NCBI RefSeq assembly: GCF_049331405.1
Contig: NZ_CP186274.1
Span: 3,472,001 to 3,536,000, forward strand
Origin: PoT sp049331405
GTDB lineage: Bacteria > Planctomycetota > Planctomycetia > Isosphaerales > Isosphaeraceae
DNA: 64,000 nucleotides
Reading direction: 5' to 3'
Positions 1 through 7,460 of the stretch are shown piece after piece; the stretch's first letter is position 1, and each line of letters starts with the position of its first letter. A program made the position numbers and the translations under genes. The notes below the pieces were generated by a model, which was not told the DNA's origin, made no database searches, and saw nothing but the letters and a program-made list of their open reading frames with translations.

Positions 1-1295
1 GCAACCTCCTGATCGTCGGCCAGAACGGCCCGGGTGCGCTCGGCATCATGATCACCTCGCTGGTGAGCATCGCCGCCCAGCACGTCCCGGTCCGGCCCTC
101 GAGCCCGGCGGTCGGGGCCCGCTTCTACGTCTTCGACGGCACGCCGGTCGACTCCAGTGCCGCGGGCACGCTCGGCAGGCTCGCCGACGTGATCCCGCAC
201 CCGATCCGGGACGTCAGCTGGCGTGAAGTGAAGTCGGTCATCGCCGAGATCGCCGGCGAGGTCGATCGCCGGCAGAGCGAGATCGGCGAGACCCCGCCGA
301 TCTACCTTTTCATCTACGACCTCCAACGCTTCCGCGACCTGCGCAAATCTGAGGACGACTTCGGCTTCAGCAGCCGCTCCGACGACAAGGCCCTGCCGAC
401 GGCCAAGCTGTTCGCCAACATCCTCCGCGACGGCCCGCCGGTCAACATCCACACCATCATCTGGTGCGATAGCCTCAACAACCTGAACCGGACCTTCGAC
501 CGCCAGGGCCTGAAGGAGTTCGAAATCCGCGTGCTCTTCCAGATGAGCGCCAACGACTCGAGCTCCCTGATCGACTCCCCGGCGGCCGGCAAGCTCGGCG
601 AGCTCCGGGCCCTCTTCTTCAGCGAGGAAGAAGGCAAGCTCGAGAAGTTCCGCCCCTACGGTGTCCCCGAGGACACCGAGTGGTACGATTACGTCCGCGA
701 TCGCATGCGGAATCGACCCAACGGCGCCCCGCAGGCTCCCTTCGAACTCACCCAAGCGAGAGCCGGTGCCCCCGATGCCCCGGCGCCCGCCCCTTCGCCG
801 AGTTATACGGACTCGTTCGAGGCTCCTCCCTCGGAGTACTCCGCCCCGCCGAGCGACCTGCCGTACGGCTTCACGCCGATCCCGCGCTCGACCGACGCCG
901 ATGCCCCCCCGAGCTTCGATACGTCGGATGAGCCCTCGGTGAACTATCGATCGCTGGACGAGATGCCCCCGGGCTTCGCCAGGATCCCCCGCTCGACCGA
1001 TGCGGATGCCGCGGACGCCTTCGACACCTCGGACGAGGCCGCGGCAACGACCCAGCCGTCGTTCGAGTCGGCTCCGCCCGTCAGCAACGAGCCCAGGGTC
1101 GTCGCCGAGGACGGTGGGATCGACTGGGCCGCCATCTACAACGATGCGGTCGAGGCCACCAAGGACTACAACACGGCGCCCCCGGCCGAGAACGGCCATG
1201 GCCCGACCAACGGCCACGGCTCGAACGGTGGCAACGGCAACTCCGGCAACGGCTCGGCCGAGGAACCCGAGAGCCGTGAGCGAGCGGAAACCTGA
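1..1295 (+). CDS. FtsK/SpoIIIE-type ATPase, C-terminal part (5' truncated by window)
   Basis: The frame is open to the left edge, so the start lies outside the window. The visible part begins NLLIVGQNGPGALGI, placed like the P-loop strand of an FtsK/SpoIIIE domain, but it lacks the GK[S/T] of a working Walker A. The second hydrophobic strand (YLFIYDL) is also not a clear Walker B. This looks like the degenerate last ATPase domain of a multi-domain FtsK/EssC-like protein. After about residue 240 the chain becomes Pro/Ala/Ser-rich, with two copies of a 25-residue unit containing IPRSTDADA and FDTSDE (858-932 and 963-1037), and ends in a Gly/Asn-rich tail. The ATPase relationship is inferred from the N-terminal strand and overall fold pattern; the full protein cannot be judged here. 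Confidence 0.6.
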   Translation, partial: NLLIVGQNGPGALGIMITSLVSIAAQHVPVRPSSPAVGARFYVFDGTPVDSSAAGTLGRLADVIPHPIRDVSWREVKSVIAEIAGEVDRRQSEIGETPPIYLFIYDLQRFRDLRKSEDDFGFSSRSDDKALPTAKLFANILRDGPPVNIHTIIWCDSLNNLNRTFDRQGLKEFEIRVLFQMSANDSSSLIDSPAAGKLGELRALFFSEEEGKLEKFRPYGVPEDTEWYDYVRDRMRNRPNGAPQAPFELTQARAGAPDAPAPAPSPSYTDSFEAPPSEYSAPPSDLPYGFTPIPRSTDADAPPSFDTSDEPSVNYRSLDEMPPGFARIPRSTDADAADAFDTSDEAAATTQPSFESAPPVSNEPRVVAEDGGIDWAAIYNDAVEATKDYNTAPPAENGHGPTNGHGSNGGNGNSGNGSAEEPESRERAET

Positions 1296-1340
1296 GTGAC
1301 CGCGACTCGCTCGAAGAAGTGACCGCAGGATCATCCAAGG

Positions 1341-1385
1341 GATTGGCACCTCATTCTCCGAGGTGCCAATCCCATTCGCTTTTTC
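1341..1385 (+). terminator. intrinsic terminator after FtsK-like gene
   Basis: A perfect 12-bp inverted repeat (gattggcacctc at 1341-1352, complement at 1360-1371) has a 7-nt loop. It is followed by ccattcgcttttt, giving a T run at 1380-1384. It lies 46 nt after the stop codon of the FtsK-like gene. Confidence 0.75.
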
Positions 1386-1421
1386 AAGCGGAAGAATGCT
1401 CGAATTCTGTTGTGCAAGACA

Positions 1422-2636
1422 TCAGGGCTTGAGAGCGTCATCCTCGCCGGCCCATCGCCTCGCCAGGACGGCCTGCGAGGGGACATGACCTCCCCAGAGG
1501 AAGAGCGTCGCCCGGTTCGGACCTTCCAGCTTGAGCTCCTTGCGCAACTCTTCCGGTTTCACGTTCAGGCCTCCTCGCGGCTTGATGTCGAGGACCCCGA
1601 CTTGATGACGCGCGATGAGACGCCGCAGTGCTTTGCGATCGACGGGTGCGGTCTCGATGACCTCGTAAGACGCGAGGAATGGCGAGGTCACGAACGCCTC
1701 GGACGTGAGGAAGTCGATCGTCGGCGCGACCCGGGCGAGGTCATGCGCCAGGACGAAGCTGTCGAGGAGACGCGTCCTCGAGAGGCTGGGATCAGGGTCG
1801 TAGATCCATCTCGACACTTCCCGGCTCGGTGCGGACCGACCGCCGGGGCCGTCCTTCTCGGTCCACGTCGCCCCTTGAGGCAGGCAGGTGGCTCGTCGTC
1901 GGCAGGTGGCGAGCTCGCCAAACCAGGCCGTGGCCTCCTTGCATTCCCCGCCGAGGCTCACGATCTCGATCTCCCAGGCCGAGAATTCGGGCGACTCCTC
2001 GAAGTCGCTCGCCGGCCCCAGTTTCACGGCCCCGCCGGGGCTGCGGTTGGGGAGGCTGCCGAGGAACTCGAGGCTGGGGACATAATCCTGGAGCAGGCGG
2101 GCCCGCCCCTTTTTGGAATCGCCGGCGCGACGATCGGGGTCGACGTGGACGAAGGCCCCGGTCGGCAAGGGCAACGTCTCGGCCTTCGACTGCACGGGCA
2201 GGAGGTTCCCGCCGACGCCGTAGACCTCGGCGTTCCAGGCGATGCGACGGCACATGCCGGGGTCGGAGTCGACGGCGATGACTTTCCCCTCGGCCGCGAG
2301 TGCGAGGCTATCACCACCGATCCCCGCGCAGAAGTCGACCACGAGGTTCGAGCCGAACCGCCTGGCTTTCGCTTTCGCGACGAGTTCGGCCGTGGCCTGC
2401 TCGAAACCGACCGACTCCAGCCACATCTCCGCGGCCCTGGAGAACTTCGAGGCCGCCCGTCGCCGCGTCGTGCTGAGTCTCACCGCGGCCGTCACGAGCT
2501 CCGCGGAGGCGACTCGGCGCCAGCGTGCAAGCTCCGAAGGTCCCGGAGATGGTACGCGGGCCACCTCGCTGAGGAGCTCCTCCCCCGCGGGGGTCGTGAG
2601 GACTTCGTACTCGGAATCCGCATCACCCCTCGCCAT
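1422..2636 (-). CDS. class I SAM-dependent methyltransferase with THUMP-like C-terminal domain
   Basis: A protein of about 404 residues. A Rossmann methyltransferase core is shown by DFCAGIGGDSLAL (SAM-binding loop), an acidic strand end (VIAVDSD) and HVDPDRR, a motif seen in the family annotated as methyltransferase with a THUMP-like domain. The C-terminal 150 residues (LDIKPRGG, ATLFLWGG) match the THUMP-like part. An RNA substrate is plausible but unproven. A TTG at 2669 extends the frame, but the ATG at 2636 has GAGAGGA about 10 nt upstream and was chosen. The gene stands alone, facing the terminator of the preceding gene. Confidence 0.75.
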   Translation of the reverse strand: MARGDADSEYEVLTTPAGEELLSEVARVPSPGPSELARWRRVASAELVTAAVRLSTTRRRAASKFSRAAEMWLESVGFEQATAELVAKAKARRFGSNLVVDFCAGIGGDSLALAAEGKVIAVDSDPGMCRRIAWNAEVYGVGGNLLPVQSKAETLPLPTGAFVHVDPDRRAGDSKKGRARLLQDYVPSLEFLGSLPNRSPGGAVKLGPASDFEESPEFSAWEIEIVSLGGECKEATAWFGELATCRRRATCLPQGATWTEKDGPGGRSAPSREVSRWIYDPDPSLSRTRLLDSFVLAHDLARVAPTIDFLTSEAFVTSPFLASYEVIETAPVDRKALRRLIARHQVGVLDIKPRGGLNVKPEELRKELKLEGPNRATLFLWGGHVPSQAVLARRWAGEDDALKP

Positions 2637-2742
2637 CGATTCGAGTTCCTCTCGTGAGCATGGTCGCAATCTTTCGGATTACGCAGGAAATGGCAATCGT
2701 ATGCTGCGATTGTGAGTGCCAATGTGGTGATACAACATAAAT

Positions 2743-3007
2743 CACCGGCCTCTGGCCGTGCGACCCGAAGAGCTTCGACCGACCCAGGGCGCAATAAAAT
2801 AGGCTCCCTCTTCCGGGTAGGCCCCGAGGGGCAGGAAGGAGGAGCCTGAGCACGAATGGCAGAGCCTCTCCCATGTCCGGTGGGAGTGCAGGCGCCACGT
2901 CGTGATCATACCGAAGTTTGGCTGCAAAGTCTTCTAGGGGAGGCTTCGGAACCTGATTGGGCCGATCTTTCGGGAGTTGCGCCGGCGGCGTGGGATCGAG
3001 CTGTTGG
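2743..3007 (+). mobile_element. decayed 5' part of an older IS200-like element
   Basis: This stretch aligns by eye with the left end and first ~60 codons of the intact element at 3033-3728, including the left-end hairpin sequence ggcctctggcc and the region upstream of tnpA. The start codon has become tga (cctgagcac instead of cctatgcac), a stop codon (tag) interrupts the frame near 2935, and similarity ends at about 3005. It carries no usable ORF. Its likely 3' half is at 3779-3962. Confidence 0.7.
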
Positions 3008-3087
3008 TCGATGCATTAATACGTCATAAATCCACGGCCTCTGGCCGTGCGACCCGAAGAGCTTCGAGCGATCCGACGTGCAATGAA

Positions 3088-3138
3088 ATAGGCTCCTCCT
3101 TCCAGGAAGGCCCCGAGGGGCAGGAAGGAGGAGCCTAT
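3088..3138 (+). promoter_or_regulatory. 5' mRNA hairpin that hides the tnpA ribosome binding site and start codon
   Basis: A perfect 16-bp inverted repeat (ataggctcctccttcc at 3088-3103; complement at 3123-3138) encloses a smaller nested hairpin (gccccgaggggc, 3110-3121). The right arm contains the purine-rich ribosome binding site (ggaaggagg) and the first two bases of the tnpA ATG (3137-3139). In mRNA the ribosome binding site and start would therefore be base-paired. Repression of IS200 transposase translation by a 5'-UTR stem-loop is established in enterobacterial IS200; the same role here is inference. Confidence 0.65.
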
Positions 3139-3562
3139 GCACGAATGGCAGAGCCTTTCCCATGTCCGGTGGGAATGCAAGTACCACGTCGTGATCATAC
3201 CGAAGTACCGCCGCAAAGTCTTCTACGGAAGGCTTCGGCATCAGATCGGCCCGATCCTTCGGGAATTGTGCCGTCAACGCGGGATCGATCTGTTGGAAGG
3301 GCACGCGATGCCCGACCACATCCACCTGTGCTTGAGCATACCGCCCAAGTATAGCGTGGCGAACACGATCGGGTTCCTGAAGGGCAAGAGCGCCGTCCGG
3401 ATCCATCGTGAGCTGTTGAAGGAGCGCCGGATGACGGGCCTGCATTTCTGGGCGACGGGTTATTGCGTGAGCACGGTGGGCCTTGATGAGGCCCGGGTGC
3501 GGCAGTACATCCGCGAGCAGGATGAGCTGGATCGTCGGCAGGGCGAGTTGAACCTGGAGTAA
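3137..3562 (+). CDS. tnpA: IS200/IS605-family transposase TnpA
   Basis: A 141-residue Y1 transposase, the usual size for IS200 TnpA. The N-terminus has the family pattern YHVVIIPKYRRKVFYG. The HUH metal-binding motif is MPDHIHLCL (about residues 56-64). The catalytic tyrosine lies in RVRQYIREQ (about residue 122), followed by an acidic/basic helix. It would nick single-stranded DNA at the hairpin-marked ends and move the element in single-stranded form. The frame is complete and all catalytic residues are present. Its start codon lies in a strong hairpin, so expression is probably low. Confidence 0.92.
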   Translation: MHEWQSLSHVRWECKYHVVIIPKYRRKVFYGRLRHQIGPILRELCRQRGIDLLEGHAMPDHIHLCLSIPPKYSVANTIGFLKGKSAVRIHRELLKERRMTGLHFWATGYCVSTVGLDEARVRQYIREQDELDRRQGELNLE

Positions 3563-3568
3563 CCCCGT

Positions 3569-3728
3569 AGGCCCCGAGGGGGCCTTCCTGGCCTTACGGT
3601 CCCCCGCGGGGGCTACCGCATGTACCGGGCTCCGACGGAGCGACTCAAGTCATCGCCCCCAACGGGGGCTTCCTCACGTATCGGGCCCCCTCGGGGGGCC
3701 TTCCTGATACCTCGGCCTCCGGCCGAGG
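3569..3728. repeat. cluster of short GC-rich palindromes at the IS200 right end
   Basis: Six hairpin-forming palindromes follow tnpA within 160 nt: aggccccgagggggcct (3569-3585), cccccgcggggg (3601-3612), gctccgacggagc (3629-3641), gcccccaacgggggc (3655-3669), ggccccctcggggggcc (3684-3700) and the right-end hairpin (3710-3728). The loops are 0-3 nt. They are similar but not identical, resembling REP-type palindromes. Possible roles are a transcription terminator block, mRNA 3'-end protection or transposase binding. Confidence 0.7.
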
Positions 3729-3778
3729 AGCCTCATTGAAAATTAAATGGTTGCATGTGATCTAAAATTGATTTACTG

Positions 3779-3962
3779 GGGCGCGGCGAACACGATCGAG
3801 GTCCTGATGGGCAAGGGCGCTGTCCTCATCCAACATGACTTGTTGAAATCGCGTCGGCAGGGCGAGCTGAACCTGGATTAACCTCGATAGCCTTGAACGG
3901 ACTTCGTCAGGAATCGGGTCCTTTAGGCGGGCCCTTCTAAGTAACTCGGCCTCCGGCCGAGG
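3779..3962 (+). mobile_element. decayed 3' part of an older IS200-like element
   Basis: It resembles the end of the intact tnpA (gcgaacacgatcg, then cgtcggcagggcgag and aacctggattaa), with roughly 110 nt deleted inside. It ends with a second copy of the right-end hairpin, ctcggcctccggccgag (3945-3961). With the 5' relic at 2743-3007 it makes up one old copy that the intact element appears to have entered. No coding capacity remains. Confidence 0.65.
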
Positions 3963-4037
3963 AGTTCCATCGATCGATGCCCCGGAATGCCGGGGACTTA
4001 TTGGCTAGATATGAACATCAAGCAGCTCAAGTCGAGC

Positions 4038-5486
4038 TTAAGTCGTCCTGGGCATTTGCGGGTCATCAACTTGTCCGGGCGGCTTGAAATCGGGGACGTC
4101 GAGCCCCGGTAAGGGGCCATTGCTATCGGCGAAGCGTTCGACCGGCGAGCCTGCACGGTGGAGCATGGAGACATACAGATTGCAAAGCGGTGTATCTTTG
4201 CCGTAGCGGATGTGGCGACCGGGACTGAGGGTTCCCCCCGCTCGGCCACCCAGCAGGATCGGGAGGTTATGGGGATTGTGGGTGTTGCCGTCGCGCAAGG
4301 CCGAGCCGAGGAGCACCATCGAGTTGTCGAGCAGCGTCTTCTCTCCCTCGCGGACCCTCGACATCCTTTCGAGGAGATAGGCGTATTGTTCCACGTGCCA
4401 GGCTGTGACCTTGGTGTATTGTTCGAGCTTGGACTTGTCGTCCTCGTGGTGGGAAATGTCGTGGTGAGAGGATTTCACGCCTTCCAGGAAGGAGAAATCC
4501 TTCCCGCTCACGGCGTTGCCGAACATGAAGCTCGCCACTCGCGTGGAGTCGGTCTGGAATGCCAGCAGGATGATGTCGAGCATCAGCCTCGCATGCTCCG
4601 TGTGGTCCATGCTCCGCTCGCGGAGTCGTCCGGGATCCTTATGGTAGAGGTCGATGCGCCCGCCGAGAGCTTCAAGGTCCTTGTTCGCGGCTGGGTCGTC
4701 TCGGACCTGGGCGAGGCGATGATCCGCGTCGAATGCAACGCGCCTCTCGACGGCTCGCACCGAGTCGAAATATTCGTCGAGCTTGTGTCGATCGTCTCCT
4801 CCGACCTGGGATCGGAGTGCCTTCGCCTCGGCCGAGACGAGGTCGAGTACGCTTCGGTCGTCGGCCGCGTCCCTCGTCCGCCCGACGCCCGGGCGGAACA
4901 GCCGATCGAATGCCAGCCTGGGATTGATCTCCTTGGCCACCGGCGTCGTCGGGGTTGACCAGGAGATGTGAGAACCGTAAAGGCGCGTGTAGCCGACGAC
5001 GGTGTCGACCCCTGTCGTGACCGGCTCGACCGCAAGCTCGAGCGAAGGCAACGGGGTGAGGTTGCCGATCCGCTGCGCGGCGAGCTGGTCGACGGAGATC
5101 CCGTTGGCGTTGAGCTCGGCGCCGGTCGTCCGGGTGATCGTGGTGCCGGTCAGGAAGGCGGCGTCCTTGACGTAATGACCATCGCCGGTGTCCGTAGCCA
5201 TATTCGTCAGGTTCGTGAGGACGAGCACTTCGTCCTTCAGGGCGCCCAGGGGATGCAGGGCTGATGAAAGCTCGAGCAACCGACCTTCCCCCTCCGGGGT
5301 CCATGTCCCCTGGTTCACCCCGTTCGGGAAGAAGAGGAACGCCATCCTCGTCGGCGGAGCGGCAGCCTCCACGGTGAGGGCCTTGGCCGATACGACGTGC
5401 ATCGCATCCAGGAGCGGCAATCCCAGGGTGGCTCCCACGCCACGAAGCATAGTCCTGCGCGAGATCCGTAGGCTCTTGCTCCTCAT
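4038..5486 (-). CDS. DUF1552 domain protein, Tat-exported
   Basis: A 482-residue protein of the DUF1552 family, common in planctomycetes. The N-terminus carries a twin-arginine type signal (SRRTMLRGVG, residues 9-18) followed by a hydrophobic stretch, so folded export is likely. Family patterns include RMAFLFFPNGVNQGTW near residue 47, GHYVKDAAFLTGT near 100 and the C-terminal HNPHNLPILLGG. The reaction is unknown. The start ATG overlaps the stop of the DUF1592 gene by 4 nt (ATGA), so the pair is translationally coupled; such pairs recur widely in planctomycete genomes. Electron-transfer or surface-polymer roles have been guessed for such pairs but are not shown here. Confidence 0.9.
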   Translation of the reverse strand: MRSKSLRISRRTMLRGVGATLGLPLLDAMHVVSAKALTVEAAAPPTRMAFLFFPNGVNQGTWTPEGEGRLLELSSALHPLGALKDEVLVLTNLTNMATDTGDGHYVKDAAFLTGTTITRTTGAELNANGISVDQLAAQRIGNLTPLPSLELAVEPVTTGVDTVVGYTRLYGSHISWSTPTTPVAKEINPRLAFDRLFRPGVGRTRDAADDRSVLDLVSAEAKALRSQVGGDDRHKLDEYFDSVRAVERRVAFDADHRLAQVRDDPAANKDLEALGGRIDLYHKDPGRLRERSMDHTEHARLMLDIILLAFQTDSTRVASFMFGNAVSGKDFSFLEGVKSSHHDISHHEDDKSKLEQYTKVTAWHVEQYAYLLERMSRVREGEKTLLDNSMVLLGSALRDGNTHNPHNLPILLGGRAGGTLSPGRHIRYGKDTPLCNLYVSMLHRAGSPVERFADSNGPLPGLDVPDFKPPGQVDDPQMPRTT

Positions 5487-7351
5487 TTCGCTGGTCCCCC
5501 GACGATTGGTTCGTTGCGACGGTACTGGAACGGGAAGCTCCTGACGATTTCCGTCACGAGCGTCCGGCTGCGATAATCCCGCTCCTCAAGCTTCGCTATG
5601 ATCTCCTTGACGGTCGGCGCATCGAAAGGCTCGAGCCCTCTCGCGAGCGCGTATGAGAGCATGCGTCGGGTGAGATTGCGGAGGAAGAGTTCCTTCTTGC
5701 GTTCCCTCAGGACTTTCTTCAGTTCGATGGCCCCCCGGAAGGATTCTCCGGACGGCAACTTTCCCGAATCGTCCACCGGGCTTCCGCCGATGCTGGAGCG
5801 AATGCGGCCGAGAGGGTCGAACCCCTCAAGGGCGAATCCCGGCGGGTCGAGCTTGGAATGGCATGAGGCGCAGGCCTCTTGTGCACGATGCCGCTCCAGT
5901 CGCTGCCGGAAGGTCATCCCGTCGATCGGCTTGTCCTCGAGCGGGAGGACCTTGACGTTCGGCGGCGGCGGAGGCGGCGGCGTACCCAGGAGCTCCGCGA
6001 GGATCCACCGCCCTCGCAGGACGGGGCTGGTCCGCTCGGCGTATGAGGTCAAGGTCAGGACCGCGGCCATGCCGAGGACCCCGCCTCGACGGCGATCCTC
6101 GATCCCCACCTTGCGGAAATCAGGGCCGACAACCCCGCTGATGCCATAGTGCCGGGCGAGGATTTCATTCACGTGGATGTAATTGGCCTCGATTAGGTCC
6201 AGCACCGGCGCGTCATCGCGAAGCACCGCGTCGAACGAGCTGATGACTTCTTCCACCATCGCTTCGCGAAGCCCGGGTGTGTACTCGGAGAATCGCGAGC
6301 GATCCGTGCCGTTCGGACTGGTCAGTGCCCTCACTCCCAGCCACTGACTTGCGAAATCCTTGGCCAACTCCCGCGACCTGGGGTCGTCGATCATCCTGCG
6401 GACCTGGGCGTCGAGGACTTCCGGCTCGTGCAATCTACCCTGATCGGCGAGGCCACGCAGGGTGTCGTCGGGCATCGAAGACCAGAGGAAGTACGAGAGC
6501 CGACATGCCAATTCATGATCGTCGACCCGATGAGGCCCCGTTCCTTCCCGGTCGCGCTCGACGAGGAACAGGAAGTTCGGCGAAGCGAGCACGGCGCGCA
6601 GGACCAGTCGGATCGACTCTCCAAAGGGTCGATTGAGCTCGTCAGCCCGTCTGAACAGGCGCATGAGACGCGCCATGTCTTCGACGGAGACGGGCCGGCG
6701 ATAGGCACGCGTGGCGAAGTCCTCAAGACAGGACCGTGCCGCGGATTCCTTCGACACCTCGATGCTCGGCCTGCTCGCGAGGTATCGCGAAGGGTCGGCC
6801 CTCGCGAGGAGGGTGTCGGCGGCATCAAGATACTTCTCCATCAGGATCGGAGAGACGAAGAGTGTCGACCCGTTGTTGTCGAATCCCCCGCCACCCGCGC
6901 CGTCGACCGGGAAACCATCGGACACGTTCGTGTCCACGCCGAGGAGGTCGCGGATCGTGTTGCTATATTGGACTCGCGTGAGGCGCTGGATGGTCCGTCG
7001 GCCGGGATCTCTGACGCCCTCGGACGCCTCGAGACTTTGCTCGACCGCCCGGATTATCCGGTCCCTCTCGGCTTCGTCCGGCCCTTCCTTGCCGGCTGGA
7101 GGCATCGTTTGTTCGCTCATCGCTTCGGCGACTCGGCCCCAGAGCTCGATGTCGAGCGGGCCCTCATGCTCGTCGGTGAGCCCGGAGAGGTCGATGCCAC
7201 CTTTCGGCGACTTCGCGGAGTGGCAGCCGAGGCAGTACCGCTCCAGGGTCGGACGAACCGCCGCGACCACGTCCGAGGGTTCCCCCCGGGCCATCCCACC
7301 GAAACGCAGGAGGGCAAGGATCGCCAGCGAACAACGCAACGAGCGATTCAT
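5483..7351 (-). CDS. DUF1592/DUF1588/DUF1585 planctomycete cytochrome-like protein
   Basis: A 622-residue exported protein. A signal peptide (about residues 1-23) is followed by a c-type heme motif CLGCH (C40, C43, H44), as in PSD1-type planctomycete cytochromes. The central parts match the DUF1587, DUF1595 and DUF1592 blocks (RLTRVQYSNTIRDLLGV, FATRAYRRPV, RLSYFLWSSMPDD). Near residue 505 the DUF1588 signature ACASCHSKLDPPGFALE gives a second CxxCH. The C-terminal DUF1585 block ends in IVRSFPFQYRR. Periplasmic or surface redox function is inferred from the heme motifs; the substrate is unknown. It precedes and overlaps the DUF1552 gene by 4 nt. The Shine-Dalgarno signal at the start is weak. 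Confidence 0.9.
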   Translation of the reverse strand: MNRSLRCSLAILALLRFGGMARGEPSDVVAAVRPTLERYCLGCHSAKSPKGGIDLSGLTDEHEGPLDIELWGRVAEAMSEQTMPPAGKEGPDEAERDRIIRAVEQSLEASEGVRDPGRRTIQRLTRVQYSNTIRDLLGVDTNVSDGFPVDGAGGGGFDNNGSTLFVSPILMEKYLDAADTLLARADPSRYLASRPSIEVSKESAARSCLEDFATRAYRRPVSVEDMARLMRLFRRADELNRPFGESIRLVLRAVLASPNFLFLVERDREGTGPHRVDDHELACRLSYFLWSSMPDDTLRGLADQGRLHEPEVLDAQVRRMIDDPRSRELAKDFASQWLGVRALTSPNGTDRSRFSEYTPGLREAMVEEVISSFDAVLRDDAPVLDLIEANYIHVNEILARHYGISGVVGPDFRKVGIEDRRRGGVLGMAAVLTLTSYAERTSPVLRGRWILAELLGTPPPPPPPNVKVLPLEDKPIDGMTFRQRLERHRAQEACASCHSKLDPPGFALEGFDPLGRIRSSIGGSPVDDSGKLPSGESFRGAIELKKVLRERKKELFLRNLTRRMLSYALARGLEPFDAPTVKEIIAKLEERDYRSRTLVTEIVRSFPFQYRRNEPIVGGPAK

Positions 7352-7460
7352 CGGTCATCCCATGGAGAGCCGAGGGGAGGTGCCCTTTCCCGAACGTCGT
7401 CCGAGTTTCCCCGGGTCTTGCCCGGAGCCGGGGCCGCTCCCCTCGTGAAGCATGAAAACG

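Larger units (their letters stand above)
3033..3728 (+). mobile_element. intact IS200/IS605-family insertion sequence (tnpA only)
   Basis: The element is bounded by two subterminal hairpins instead of terminal inverted repeats, as in IS200. The left one is cacggcc-tct-ggccgtg (3033-3049) and the right one cctcggcc-tcc-ggccgagg (3710-3728). It contains one gene, a Y1 HUH transposase, and no tnpB. Single-strand cleavage sites probably lie a few bases outside each hairpin; exact ends are not resolved. It sits between the two halves of an older copy. Both ends and the frame are undamaged, so recent insertion is likely. Confidence 0.8.

Noticed and set aside
1410..2657. A 415-residue frame on the plus strand covering the methyltransferase gene.
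   Set aside because: It is antisense to a gene with clear SAM-binding motifs and shows no domain of its own; it results from high GC content.
2906..3445. A 179-residue minus-strand frame across the IS200 region.
   Set aside because: It is antisense to TnpA, which has the HUH and Tyr motifs, and it runs through the boundary of two element copies.
3569..3728. A CRISPR array in the palindrome cluster.
   Set aside because: The palindromes differ in sequence, spacing is irregular and there are no constant repeats or cas genes.
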